64,000 nucleotides of DNA from Paenibacillus caseinilyticus (GCF_027533645.1 NZ_JAQAGY010000001.1:1-64000), one strand, 5' to 3'. Numbered from the stretch's first letter, positions 1 through 9,143 are shown. Made by a program: numbers and translations. Notes: a model not told the origin generated them from the sequence alone.

Positions 1-126
1 TTGCCTCCAGCTTCCTTCAGATTCCACCTCACGGTGGACACCCTTGCTCTTGGCTAACGGTAGGCGTTCGCCAGCCCCCGTTCGGGACTTTCACCCTAGA
101 GATGACGCCCATGCTGGGCGTACCAC
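1..126. other. noncoding stretch with a small palindrome, unassigned
   Basis: No convincing reading frame is visible. The stretch contains a compact palindrome (GCCCATGCTGGGC) near 108-120 and ends at the terminator of the serine hydrolase gene. It could be the edge of a mobile or repeated element that continues to the left of the window, but I cannot name it. Confidence 0.3.
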
Positions 127-165
127 GAAAAAAAGGCTGCCGGACCATAACCGGCAGCCTCGTTC
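127..165 (-). terminator. intrinsic terminator of the serine hydrolase gene
   Basis: On the minus strand a 9-bp GC-rich stem (GGCTGCCGG and its complement) with a 7-nt loop is followed by seven T. It lies about 140 bases after the stop of the minus-strand hydrolase gene. The flanking sequence is only weakly like the type A elements further on, so it is not counted as one of them. Confidence 0.75.
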
Positions 166-305
166 TTCGTAGGAGACAACTACAGCGGCAGCTGCCCCGT
201 CACGTCCTTAGCTGATTGGAAGTTGGTATGAAATTCATTTTTTCCAAAACCGGTATAATACAGGAATGATTTAGTGAGTCAATATCGGCTATGAGTAAGT
301 TATTC

Positions 306-1778
306 TCACCCAACATTACTCTGGACCAACTTAACTTGGCAAAACCTTCTCATTTGGCATACCCAATTTGTTATATTTACAAGCGTTATTACAACAAGCC
401 ATATTATTAGCGATGACATGGTGGTCCATAGCCCAAGCCAAGGAACCACTCGCCCAGCGGCCATGAATGTAGTTAGGGGTGAAAGCAGCACAAGAATCAA
501 GCCAGGAAGAATCCACCAGACGGATGAAAAAATCAATTGTCCAGCCGTAATGCCCTTGTTGCTCTTGCTGATACGAAAATGTGTATACAACCCCCAAAGG
601 CCCGTCGCAATGATGAGCAAAATCATAACGGTCTCCATCTTTTTACTGTTAAAGATAGGAGCTTCGGCCTTTTCGCCCTTTATGATCCTTTCAATGCCTT
701 CGACAAAAGCTCCATAATCGACAAAAGTATTGATTCCCGAGTTAAACATCATGGTAATGCCGAGCCGATGATCTAAATCTATCTTCTCTTCACTCTTATA
801 CGTCCAGAAAATTCCATTGTGGGAAAGGGTCCGTCCTCTATGTTCGTCCTCGTCTACATTCCACCCCATTCCATACGGACCGTTCTGTCCGGCTGTATGG
901 TACTCCTCCATTAGTTCTGAGGTAAGAAGCTCCCCATGATATTGAGCAAGCATCCATTTTGCCATATCTTCAGCAGTTGAAACAATCCCTGCCGGACCGT
1001 CAATGAACCAATGCGGCTCTTCTTGCCTTACAGGAAGGCCAAGCAATAAATAATTCCCCCGCGGAATGGCAGGATTTTCATTGATTTGCTGCGTAGTGCT
1101 AATGCTGAAGGTATGCCTCATACCCAGGTGCTCGAATATATTCTTTTTCATGTAGGCAGAGAAGTCCTGCCCGCTTACTTTCTCCACAAGCAGAGCCAAA
1201 TACTGATAATTCGGATTGTGGTAGATATAGGCTGTTCCGGGATCATTCGCAAGCTGAACCGTGCTCAACGATTGGTTAATCTCCCGCAGCGATTGATATT
1301 GGGGGGAACGTGTCATGTCGGGATTCACTTTGTCATTAAGACCGGTTGTCTGATTCAATAAATTCCGGACCGTGATTGTACGAACACGCTCATCCTTAGG
1401 CGAGAGCTCAGGAAAGTATACAGCGTATGGCGTGTCAAGATGAATTCGTCCTTTTTCCACCAACTGAAGAACGGCTAGTGCCGTGAAAGCTTTGCTTAAG
1501 GAAGCAATGGGAAAAGGGGTGCTGCCGATGATCTGGCGACCATCTGGAAATTCACCGTAACCGTTGGTATAAAACACCTCTTCCTTATTGACTATTGCGA
1601 GAGACGCAGCTTTAATGTTGTTGGCTTCCATATTATTTTTGATGTAATTATCGATTTCTTGCCGTACTCCTTCGGCTTTGTTTGGAACTTCGATTGCAGA
1701 CACAGGGTGAACCTGGATTGACATCCATAGCAGTACACTACTCAAGCATAAAATGAATTTGTTTTTGGCGGTAGTCAT
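306..1778 (-). CDS. secreted/membrane serine hydrolase, beta-lactamase (class C/PBP4*) fold
   Basis: The protein is 490 aa. It starts with a signal-peptide-like segment (residues about 8-28), followed by a serine beta-lactamase/penicillin-recognising domain. The catalytic motifs are readable: SLSK (S93, K96), YHN (Y186, N188) and HNG (H320) in place of the usual KTG. After about residue 380 there are three hydrophobic segments, so the catalytic domain is probably held outside the membrane by a C-terminal anchor. Members of this family are D,D-peptidases, D-aminopeptidases or esterases; the substrate cannot be read here. The ATG start has a good GGAGG-type site. The gene stands alone and ends in a clear terminator. 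Confidence 0.85.
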   Translation of the reverse strand: MTTAKNKFILCLSSVLLWMSIQVHPVSAIEVPNKAEGVRQEIDNYIKNNMEANNIKAASLAIVNKEEVFYTNGYGEFPDGRQIIGSTPFPIASLSKAFTALAVLQLVEKGRIHLDTPYAVYFPELSPKDERVRTITVRNLLNQTTGLNDKVNPDMTRSPQYQSLREINQSLSTVQLANDPGTAYIYHNPNYQYLALLVEKVSGQDFSAYMKKNIFEHLGMRHTFSISTTQQINENPAIPRGNYLLLGLPVRQEEPHWFIDGPAGIVSTAEDMAKWMLAQYHGELLTSELMEEYHTAGQNGPYGMGWNVDEDEHRGRTLSHNGIFWTYKSEEKIDLDHRLGITMMFNSGINTFVDYGAFVEGIERIIKGEKAEAPIFNSKKMETVMILLIIATGLWGLYTHFRISKSNKGITAGQLIFSSVWWILPGLILVLLSPLTTFMAAGRVVPWLGLWTTMSSLIIWLVVITLVNITNWVCQMRRFCQVKLVQSNVG

Positions 1779-2040
1779 CGTGATCCTCCCTCCAACCCAG
1801 CATAGGGAAACGGTAAAGCATACAGGCTATGCCATTCTCGTGCTGCTTGATAGTTCATTGAATTGCTCCTCCTTATATTGATTTTCCCGTTAAAACCAGT
1901 GTTACAGATGAATCTTAAGAAATAAGGAGGGTTTTTCTTACTATTTTAGATAATAACAATCCAAATCCTTGCAAACTCACGACACTATCCACTTACCGGT
2001 ACCCGATGGTTATCATTCCCATTTCCGTCAGCCTGTCTGC

Positions 2041-2115
2041 CCCATGAATTGAAAAAAAGGCAGCCATTATGCCGGCTGCCGATCATCGTATTTCATTGAG
2101 TTAACGTTACCCATA
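2041..2115 (-). repeat. type A element, copy 1 (terminator with conserved flanks)
   Basis: Read on the minus strand, this is a box resembling GTTAACTCAATG, then a GGCAGCC/GGCTGCC hairpin, a T run, and a tail resembling TCAATTCATGGG. It begins about 30 bases after the stop of the RBBP9-like gene and probably terminates it. It is one of nine such units in the first 22 kb, all oriented the same way, and is one of the more diverged copies. Confidence 0.6.
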
Positions 2116-2145
2116 GCGTAATGATATGTCTTAAAAACCACCATT

Positions 2146-2712
2146 TTATATAACTTTGATCATTTGATTCAAAATATCATAAACCGCCGGGAAAGTAATA
2201 TAACCATCATCTTCTAAAAAATGGCCACCCTTTTCGACAGAAATAAATGATGCATCCAATTGTTTTGATAAATGTTGACTGAATTGAAAAGGAACAATAT
2301 TGTCATCCTTTGCAGCGATAACAGCACGTGAATTTGTTGCAGCAATTATTTTGTTGTAATCCACTTCTTTTTCTGTAAAAGGATTTATGGAAGGAAAGAG
2401 TGACAATGGTTTAGCGAAACCAGAAACAAGAATAAAGCCTCCAAAGGTTGGTAACGGATTTAATTGTTCTAGATATTTCAATAGTGTGATGGATCCTAAA
2501 CTATGTGTGACAAAATAAGTTTTGTTATCTATACTCTTTATACCTTTAGCTAATGTATCCAACCATTCTTCCTTCCTGGGGTCAGACGAATTGGGCATGT
2601 CTAGGACCGAAACTTGATGATCGTCTGCCAATAACGCTTCTTTTAACCAAGGGAACCAATGATTGTTTGGTGAAGCTCCATAACCGTGGATAATATATAC
2701 TTGTTTTCCCAT
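2146..2712 (-). CDS. RBBP9/YdeN-family alpha/beta hydrolase
   Basis: The protein is 188 aa from the ATG at 2712, which has a GGGAG site about 8 bases upstream; the frame runs further upstream but without a ribosome site. It begins with the alpha/beta-hydrolase strand and oxyanion segment (VYIIHGYGASPNNHW). The nucleophile elbow is HSLG in the context VTHSLGS, and a C-terminal GGHF supplies the catalytic histidine, as in small RBBP9/YdeN serine hydrolases. These are cytosolic; physiological substrates in bacteria are mostly unknown. A type A element follows directly and probably ends the transcript. Family assignment is solid, substrate unknown. Confidence 0.85.
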   Translation of the reverse strand: MGKQVYIIHGYGASPNNHWFPWLKEALLADDHQVSVLDMPNSSDPRKEEWLDTLAKGIKSIDNKTYFVTHSLGSITLLKYLEQLNPLPTFGGFILVSGFAKPLSLFPSINPFTEKEVDYNKIIAATNSRAVIAAKDDNIVPFQFSQHLSKQLDASFISVEKGGHFLEDDGYITFPAVYDILNQMIKVI

Positions 2713-2915
2713 TACTACACTCCCTTTTATAGAGATGAAAACAAGGAATACTAATTTGCACCATTCCCAGGCCGGAAAGGCAAAATATGGTATATCCATA
2801 TTTCTAATAATATCGAAATTCATAGATCTGTCAACAACTTCTTCTCAGTAATGTTCTGCCCGATTATATGAAGAAGTAAGCAAGAGCTGACGCGGCAGCT
2901 CCTTCATTCTCGGGA

Positions 2916-3290
2916 TCACGAGCAAAAATTACTGAAATACTGTTGCCAGGATTGATTCAAGATTCGTGCTGGACGACCAGATCGTTTCTCGATGTCTCAT
3001 GTAACGATATGGAATTTCCCATTAGAGAAGTTCTGTTGTATACTCCCAATGCTTGTGATTACGTCTGTCGGAATTCCCATCTGTTGAAGCTGTCCTTGAA
3101 GCGTCTCAAGTGGCAATGTGATGAAAGCCAATGGCTTACCGCTGGCTTTAGCGATGGCCTCTGCTCGTTGAGCACCAGTGAGGCTTACTGGCCCGGTTCC
3201 TGTATATATTGCACCATCGTGACCTTCGCTGACTAGAAGACCGTTATGAATGCCCTCTAAGTTTGCATAACAGGAAAACTCTTACAACCG
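2916..3290 (-). pseudogene. C-terminal remnant of an NmrA-like NAD(P)-binding oxidoreductase
   Basis: In one minus-strand frame the sequence reads as the C-terminal half of an NmrA/atypical-SDR protein. It contains segments such as YTGTGPVSLTGAQRAEAIA, ASGKPLAFITLPLE and MGIPTDVI. A TGA at 2997-2999 interrupts the usual ending (DIEKRSGRPAR), which continues in frame to a second stop at 2916. The nucleotide-binding N-terminus is missing. At the upstream side it runs straight into an IS30 transposase remnant, which probably replaced the lost part. Confidence 0.75.
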
Positions 3291-3476
3291 ATCGTGGTAT
3301 TGGCTGGCAACACACCACCATATCCAGTTCCCAATGGCAATGGCCTTTGCTGACCAGCCAAGTCGATAATACGCCCCTAGTTGTCCACGCTCGGCTATGG
3401 TAAGATGGGTGCAGCTCATGTGTGGGTTCTCCTGTTCAAATGGTGGTGTGGTAACTTCCATTGTACACGAATCCAA
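3282..3476 (-). mobile_element. IS30-family transposase remnant (N-terminus only)
   Basis: A minus-strand frame carries the typical IS30 transposase beginning from the methionine at 3419 (MSCTHLTIAERGQLGAYYRL), the start of its helix-turn-helix. About 28 residues in, similarity stops and the frame ends in unrelated sequence that meets the broken NmrA-like gene. The catalytic DDE domain is gone, so this is a dead fragment. The region up to about 3530 may include the element's left end, but I did not identify a partner inverted repeat. Confidence 0.65.
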
Positions 3477-3594
3477 ACATAGGCTCTTTTATTTTTCGCT
3501 TAGGTGTCGCACTTCATATTACAATCCGTCAAATGATTAAGATATTATAGAAGACTTCTTTACATATTATTTGTTGCTTCCGTATATCGGAAAC

Positions 3595-4326
3595 TTACAC
3601 CGACAGTAATAGTTGTAATCCGTGGATAACCTCATCTAATACCATATCGATAAGGTTTTTGGGGTCACCTTGATCCGCAAGTTCAAGCGCTTTGTAATAA
3701 TCTTGACGATTCTCATTGCGGACAATTGCTGGGGGATATCCGTTCTTCAATAATACATAGTTCATGATAAGCCGACCAACACGTCCATTCCCGTCCGGGA
3801 ATGGATGGATTGCTACAAATTTATGATGACATAACGCAGCTAACTCGATAGGATGCAATTGGCTCTGCCCAGAATACCATCGAATAAGCCCCTCCATTTC
3901 TTCCGGAACGAGTATAAATGGAGTGTAATGATGGATTTCGCCAGATATAGTCAATACATGATTGTCCTTCTTTTTATACTCTCCCGGTTGAAAATCCAAG
4001 TTCCGAACACCTTGAAATAATATAACATGGAACTCCTTGATAAGGCTCTCACTGAGGTCTCTATATTTAATGGCATCCTGTAGGTAATCAATCGCTTCCG
4101 CATGATTCACGATCTCCAAGTGCTCACGCAAAGATTTCCCCTTGACCGTTAACCCTTCCCTTAGAAAAAAAGCCGTCTCCTGATAAGTAAAAGTATTTCC
4201 TTCAATGGCATTTGAATGATAAGTCCACTCTTCCCGAAACTTCTGTGCTAAGGTCTTCATTAGATCCGGTTGAATTGGTCTCCGTTCTTCAACTTGCCGC
4301 TTTAATTCGTCAACTTGTTCCCACAT
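3595..4326 (-). CDS. Fic-domain protein with N-terminal inhibitory motif
   Basis: The protein is 243 aa. Residues 174-185 read HPFPDGNGRVGR, the full Fic active site (HxFxDGNGRxxR), expected to transfer AMP or a similar nucleotide moiety to a hydroxyl on a target protein. Near the N-terminus SNAIEGN (residues 38-44) matches the alpha-inh helix motif, whose glutamate (E42) blocks productive ATP binding in class II Fic proteins. The enzyme therefore carries its own brake and needs no separate antitoxin; none is encoded beside it. The ATG start has only a weak AAAGGG-like site. The target is unknown. Confidence 0.9.
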   Translation of the reverse strand: MWEQVDELKRQVEERRPIQPDLMKTLAQKFREEWTYHSNAIEGNTFTYQETAFFLREGLTVKGKSLREHLEIVNHAEAIDYLQDAIKYRDLSESLIKEFHVILFQGVRNLDFQPGEYKKKDNHVLTISGEIHHYTPFILVPEEMEGLIRWYSGQSQLHPIELAALCHHKFVAIHPFPDGNGRVGRLIMNYVLLKNGYPPAIVRNENRQDYYKALELADQGDPKNLIDMVLDEVIHGLQLLLSV

Positions 4327-4414
4327 TGAAATATTTCCCTTTCCGATACTGGAATAATTATATTTATTATACCACTTGGATGGACATATCTGCTCATTAG
4401 CTTAGAAAGTGAAG

Positions 4415-4546
4415 TCATCTAACGAGAGCCAGTGTACCAAAAACCAGTGCCATTAACCTCCGATACGCTCTTCTGATCATTCGCAATACAAACAGTGCTG
4501 CAAAGACCATAGCAATTAACCCAGCAGGATGATTAATCCAATCCAT
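4415..4546 (-). CDS. 43-residue single-span membrane protein
   Basis: An ATG at 4546 with a GGAAGG-type site opens a 43-codon frame. The product starts MDWINHPAGLIAMVFAALFV, has a hydrophobic span at about residues 8-22, a basic stretch RMIRRAYRRL, and a second hydrophobic stretch MALVFGTLALV at the end. I do not recognise a family. The last 15 residues are repeated almost exactly in a degenerate copy near 9270-9330, which supports a real protein. It lies between the Fic gene and the unknown gene at 4624, on the same strand. Confidence 0.55.
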   Translation of the reverse strand: MDWINHPAGLIAMVFAALFVLRMIRRAYRRLMALVFGTLALVR

Positions 4547-4623
4547 CTTAAACACCTTCCCTTCCTATATTAAAGTAGCGACAGCTGTACCGGCGGCTTG
4601 GAATATTCGGGCAGCAGCGGAAG

Positions 4624-5133
4624 CTATAGATCGATGCCGTGATATGCCTCCTCCAGCCGGAAGAGCCACTGCAGGTTGTAGGCCATACAGGCTTCGCCAT
4701 CCCAACTCGGGTCCACCTTATCGGCAGCGACTTGCCCCCTCTCTGTGAGCACAAAACGCTTCTGCCGGCTCCAAATCGGAGTCGTAGAGTCCCAATGGCT
4801 CAGTCGCAGCCCCTTCGCCGTTTTGCGAATCCTGGCTATCTCTACAAACATGATCCGGAGGAGTCCCATCAGAAAGGAGGAGAGCTTGTTGAACTGCTCC
4901 AGGTTCCTCCGCATGATTGTCCGCCGATACAAGAAGAACGCGATCGCCGCGCGCACCCGCTCGCGGGAAATTCCATGAGATCCCTTGCCGCGCTGGGTTC
5001 TAAAGTGCACCTGCTTCGAGGAAACGGACTCAACGAGATTGATATTCCCAAGTCCTGTCTCTACTCTGCCGGAAGTAAACTTCTTAAAAAAACGTCGTTC
5101 CCACTCTCTTGCTGTTACGTCAAAATGATTCAT
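4624..5133 (-). CDS. hypothetical protein, 169 aa
   Basis: This is an open frame with an ATG start and a strong GAGGGGG site. The product is basic in its first two thirds (GRVETGLGNINLVE, FRTQRGKGSHG, LYRRTIMRRNLEQF) and more acidic at the end. There is no signal peptide and only a short hydrophobic patch (FLMGLLRIMFVEIA). The charge pattern would suit nucleic-acid binding, but I recognise no domain and claim no function. It is transcribed divergently from the ABC exporter at 5349 and is followed by the 43-residue membrane protein gene. Confidence 0.55.
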   Translation of the reverse strand: MNHFDVTAREWERRFFKKFTSGRVETGLGNINLVESVSSKQVHFRTQRGKGSHGISRERVRAAIAFFLYRRTIMRRNLEQFNKLSSFLMGLLRIMFVEIARIRKTAKGLRLSHWDSTTPIWSRQKRFVLTERGQVAADKVDPSWDGEACMAYNLQWLFRLEEAYHGIDL

Positions 5134-5256
5134 ACACTAACCCCCTCTTGTCGGGTGAGCCATCGTGGCAAACACGGAGCCTCTGGCTGCACCTCTTATT
5201 CGTTTTGATCATTTATGAAGGCATCTAAAAATTCTCTGAATCTACTTTCATAAACT

Positions 5257-5332
5257 GTTAAGATTTGATCTTTATGATGAACAACTGTACCGCGGCGACA
5301 TCATAAATTTACGTATGGAAGCGAATCTTAAC
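5257..5332. promoter_or_regulatory. inverted repeat in front of the ABC exporter operon
   Basis: GTTAAGATT (5257-5265) and its exact complement AATCTTAAC (5324-5332) flank the region where the exporter promoter should lie, 17 bases before the start codon. A response-regulator site is a natural reading because the operon encodes its own two-component system. The arms are 58 bases apart, so this may instead be two separate half-sites. Confidence 0.4.
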
Positions 5333-5348
5333 GAACTGGGAGACAACA

Positions 5349-7142
5349 ATGAACTTATTTGACAAATCCACCAAGCAGACAGACACTCAAGATCCATTGC
5401 CTAAAACCACGCTAAGCCATTTTGCTGCGCTTTTAATCTCAGCAGGTATTCCCAAACTGACGCTCGGCATCGCGATCCTATTAAGCTTAATCAGCGCGAT
5501 GGCGGGACTGATTGTTCCACTCGTCACCGGCAGTATGATTGACCAGTTCCGCCTGGAGTCGATTAATGCCCCGATGGTGCTGAAGCTAGTATTTTTCTTT
5601 ATTTTGCAAGCGATATCGAGCGGGGTTTCCTATTTATTGCTGGCCTACGTTGGCAGCCGAATGGTCAAGCACTTGCGCACAAAACTCTGGAAGAAAACAT
5701 TGGCGCTGCCGGTGCAGTTTTTTGACCGCCATCGCTCGGCAGACCTTATGAGCCGCGTAGCTAACGACACGAATGAGATCAAATCGTTTATTACCGACCA
5801 CTTAATCGCCTTTTGTTCCAATCTGCTCACCGTCATTAGCGCGGTCGCCATTCTTTTTTACTTGGACTGGCAAATGACACTGATCATCTTGCTGGCGCTG
5901 CCGATTGGTATTGCCTTCCTGATGCCGATGGGTGATAAATTGTACGAGATTTCAGTGAACATGCAGGAACAATTGGCCGGGCTGGCTTCAACCCTTTCAC
6001 AAGTACTTGGGGAAATTAGGCTGGTGAAGTCCTCTAATTCCGAATGGCGAGAAATAAAGAACGGTGAAGCCGACATAGACGGGCTGTATCGCTTTGAGAT
6101 GAAAGAGGCCAGAATAAACGCAGTGCTGACACCATTGATGTCGCTGATCATGATCGTTCTTCTGGTTATCATCATCGGTTACGGAGGGGTCCGTGTTTCT
6201 TCCGGCGCTTTGAGTACGGGAGCACTTGTCTCTTTTATCCTGCTGTTGTTTCAGATTCTATTTCCATTCAGCCAATTCGCAGCCTTCTTCTCGCATTTAA
6301 AAAAAGTGATGGGTGCAACAGGGCGGCTAAGGCTGATTATGGAGCATCCCCCGGAAACCAATCCTCAAGTTCGCTTGCTGCCTAACAAGCAAAATACCAT
6401 GGAGTTCCGCAGCATTCGCTTCGGCTATCAACAGGATAAGCCGATTCTGCTGAATGTCTCTTTTACGATCCCCCACTGCAAGGTGACGGCTCTGGTAGGA
6501 CCTAGCGGAAGCGGGAAAACGACGATTTTTTCACTTATTGAACGTTTTTATGAACCGGAGAACGGTGTGATATACTGGGGAGATTCAGCAATTGGTGATT
6601 TTCCCTTCGAGGCTTGGCGCAGGAAGATCGGTTATGTCTCCCAAGAGAGTCCGCTTATGGCGGGTACAATTCGAGACAATATCACCTATGGCCGTGAAGA
6701 AGAAGTAAGCGAGGAAGAACTGATCGAGGTAGCTCGGCTTGCCTATGCCCATGATTTTATTGATGCACTCCCCGAAAAGTATGAGACAGAGGTTGGCGAG
6801 AGAGGAATTAGGCTATCAGGCGGACAACGCCAGCGTATTGCTATTGCCCGGGCTTTGCTGCGTAAACCCGATATTTTGCTCTTAGATGAGGCGACGGCCA
6901 GCCTGGACAGCGACTCGGAGCATGAAGTACAAAAGGCGCTCGACTATTTAATGAAGGGCCGGACAACCTTGATCATCGCGCATCGATTATCGACCGTCGT
7001 GCATGCGGACCAAATCGTCGTGTTAGACCATGGTCAAGTAACTGGAATCGGCACGCACGAGGAACTCCTTCATAAGCATCCTTCCTATAAGGCGTGGGCT
7101 TACAAGCAGTTTCAGATCAATCCATATACGAGCAAGGGGTGA
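5349..7142 (+). CDS. BmrA/LmrA-like half-size ABC multidrug exporter
   Basis: The protein is 597 aa, with an N-terminal six-helix exporter domain (residues about 30-325) fused to an ABC ATPase. It carries Walker A GPSGSGKTT (384-392), the signature LSGGQ (489-493), Walker B ending LLLDEA (D513, E514) and a switch histidine (H545). From memory the sequence runs closely parallel to Bacillus subtilis BmrA, for example IGYGGVRVSSG and GYVSQESPLMAGTIR. It should work as a homodimer exporting hydrophobic drugs or peptides. The response regulator begins four bases after its stop, so export and sensing are co-transcribed. Confidence 0.92.
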   Translation: MNLFDKSTKQTDTQDPLPKTTLSHFAALLISAGIPKLTLGIAILLSLISAMAGLIVPLVTGSMIDQFRLESINAPMVLKLVFFFILQAISSGVSYLLLAYVGSRMVKHLRTKLWKKTLALPVQFFDRHRSADLMSRVANDTNEIKSFITDHLIAFCSNLLTVISAVAILFYLDWQMTLIILLALPIGIAFLMPMGDKLYEISVNMQEQLAGLASTLSQVLGEIRLVKSSNSEWREIKNGEADIDGLYRFEMKEARINAVLTPLMSLIMIVLLVIIIGYGGVRVSSGALSTGALVSFILLLFQILFPFSQFAAFFSHLKKVMGATGRLRLIMEHPPETNPQVRLLPNKQNTMEFRSIRFGYQQDKPILLNVSFTIPHCKVTALVGPSGSGKTTIFSLIERFYEPENGVIYWGDSAIGDFPFEAWRRKIGYVSQESPLMAGTIRDNITYGREEEVSEEELIEVARLAYAHDFIDALPEKYETEVGERGIRLSGGQRQRIAIARALLRKPDILLLDEATASLDSDSEHEVQKALDYLMKGRTTLIIAHRLSTVVHADQIVVLDHGQVTGIGTHEELLHKHPSYKAWAYKQFQINPYTSKG

Positions 7143-7146
7143 AACG

Positions 7147-7845
7147 ATGAATCCGAATCGCATTTTAGTTGTGGAAGATGATCAAGATATTCGTGACCTC
7201 CTCTGCGCCTCGCTTGCCCGAGCGGGTTACGAGGTGACTCCGGCCAAGGATGGACAGCAGGCATTGGAGCATATAGATGATTCGCTTGACCTGGTTATAT
7301 TGGATATTATGATGCCAGGCATTTCGGGAATTGAAGCATGCAAGCAAATTAGGAAACGCTCCAATGTCCCGATCTTGTTCCTAACTGCAAAATCCGGCAC
7401 AATCGATAAGACAGAAGGGCTCTTGGCCGGCGGAGATGACTATATGACGAAGCCCTTCTCCGAGGACGAGCTTCACGCCAGAGTCATAGCCCAGCTGCGC
7501 AGATATAAGATTTATCAGGACAAAAAAGATCACGGTGAAACGTTTCTGATTGCGGGCAAACTCAAGGTCAGCGAGCAGTTCAATGACGTCTGGAAAGACG
7601 ATCGCAAAATCGAGCTGTCCGACCTTGAATATCGGATCTTAAAGTTGCTCATGAGCAGGCGTAACAAAATTTTTTCCGCGCAAAATATATATGAAAGCGT
7701 CTGGAATCAGCCCTACTTCTATTGCTCGAACAACACCGTCATGGTGCATATCCGTAAATTGCGCGCGAAGATTGAGGATGATGCCGCTCATCCGACCTAT
7801 ATCCAGACTGAATGGGGAAGAGGCTACCGCTTTGTCATATCGTAG
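7147..7845 (+). CDS. OmpR/PhoB-family response regulator
   Basis: The protein is 232 aa, a receiver plus winged-helix DNA-binding domain. The receiver has the acidic pair E10/D11, phospho-acceptor D53, T80 and K102, all in standard positions. Residues about 130-232 form the C-terminal OmpR-type winged helix. Its ribosome site (AAGGGG) lies within the last codons of the ABC exporter. The kinase gene overlaps its 3' end by 14 bases, so the three genes form one unit. The pair probably senses the exporter's substrate and controls this operon. Confidence 0.93.
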   Translation: MNPNRILVVEDDQDIRDLLCASLARAGYEVTPAKDGQQALEHIDDSLDLVILDIMMPGISGIEACKQIRKRSNVPILFLTAKSGTIDKTEGLLAGGDDYMTKPFSEDELHARVIAQLRRYKIYQDKKDHGETFLIAGKLKVSEQFNDVWKDDRKIELSDLEYRILKLLMSRRNKIFSAQNIYESVWNQPYFYCSNNTVMVHIRKLRAKIEDDAAHPTYIQTEWGRGYRFVIS

Positions 7846-9142
7846 GCTTTCGCTGACCAAAAAGCTGGCGTTGCTCATTTTGACCGCATCGATGGTGAGC
7901 GGGTTATCTTTTCTTATCATGCAAGCCATCAGCGATGAATGGATTGACCGTCATCTCGAATCGGAGACTTATTTCGAGCAGCAGTCTTCCGAATATGTGA
8001 AGAAATTTGCTGAGTACGTTGACGCGAATGGTTTGTCTTCGACGGACCGAGACGCCTTCGCCGCGTGGACGAAGAAAGAAAAAATTATTCTGCTTACCAT
8101 CTATAAGGACCAGGTACTCCAGTTTGATTCCGTCTACACGGCTGGAGATGAATCAGCGTATGGAGTGGAATCCGAATCCCAATACGCGAAGAAGCATTCT
8201 TCCCCCGTTCTGTTTAGCGATGGCCAAGGAGATGTCATTATTGACGGTTTCTTCGCATCCCGTTATTACGACGCAGCCTTTGCACTGGAGGTTCTAGCAT
8301 CAACGGCCATCTTTCTGTCGATTGTGCTAACGGGCATCCGCCGAAGCCTGGCTTATCTGAAGACGATCCATGAAGAAATTCACATTCTGGAAGGCGGCGA
8401 TCTGGAGTATGCGATGACCATCCGAGGTCACGATGAATTAGCCATGATCGCCGGAAGCATTGAAGAGCTTCGCAAAGCGTTTCTAGGCAAGCTGCTCGCA
8501 ATCGAAGCGCTTCAGGCGGAGAGCCGAAGCCTCGTAACCGAGATGTCTCATGATATGCGTACGCCGCTGACCTCCTTGATGATGTACTTAGAATTTGCCC
8601 GAAAGGAAAAGGACAAGTTGTCCCCCGAAGCCAGCAGCTATATCACAAATGCCTATGGCAAAGCACTTCAATTAAAGAGCCTGTCCGATAATTTGTTCGC
8701 TTACTTCCTTCTGGACAAAGAACAGGAGGCCGAACTGGAGACGTTGTCTGCGCAAGAGGCGATTTACGATCTGATGTCCGATCTGGTCGGTGTGCTGCGG
8801 CAAGAACAATTCCTGACCCGCTTGACAGGCGAACTACCCGACGCCTATATCACCGTTAATATGGAGTATCTTGGACGTGTTTTCGATAACCTGCTCTCCA
8901 ACTTGTTGAAATATGCAGAGCTGCATGACGAAATCAACATCTCATTCGTGTTCGATCAAGAAGTGTTCGAAATTCATATCCGTAACACGATTAAGGCCAC
9001 GGATGCTTCCTTGGAAAGCACAAGGCTGGGTGAAAAAATCATAGCGAAGATGATGCAGCACATGCTGGGTCAATTCTCCAGTTCCAACGATGGTCTCACC
9101 TATCGGACGGTCTTGAGATTCTGGAATACAAAAAGGTACTGA
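7832..9142 (+). CDS. sensor histidine kinase partner of the exporter operon
   Basis: I place the start at TTG 7832, just inside the 3' end of the regulator gene, giving 436 aa beginning (M)SYRRLSLTKKLALL. There are two membrane spans (about 9-30 and 145-165), a short extracytoplasmic loop between them, a HAMP-like linker, and a dimerisation helix with the phospho-accepting histidine H240 in MSHDMRTPLTSL. An N-box (FDNLLSNLLKYAE) is clear; the later G-boxes are weak. The frame is open further upstream but has no sensible start there. It looks like VanS-type kinases. The ligand is unknown, probably an antimicrobial exported by the neighbour. Confidence 0.88.
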   Translation: MSYRRLSLTKKLALLILTASMVSGLSFLIMQAISDEWIDRHLESETYFEQQSSEYVKKFAEYVDANGLSSTDRDAFAAWTKKEKIILLTIYKDQVLQFDSVYTAGDESAYGVESESQYAKKHSSPVLFSDGQGDVIIDGFFASRYYDAAFALEVLASTAIFLSIVLTGIRRSLAYLKTIHEEIHILEGGDLEYAMTIRGHDELAMIAGSIEELRKAFLGKLLAIEALQAESRSLVTEMSHDMRTPLTSLMMYLEFARKEKDKLSPEASSYITNAYGKALQLKSLSDNLFAYFLLDKEQEAELETLSAQEAIYDLMSDLVGVLRQEQFLTRLTGELPDAYITVNMEYLGRVFDNLLSNLLKYAELHDEINISFVFDQEVFEIHIRNTIKATDASLESTRLGEKIIAKMMQHMLGQFSSSNDGLTYRTVLRFWNTKRY

Positions 9143-9143
9143 T

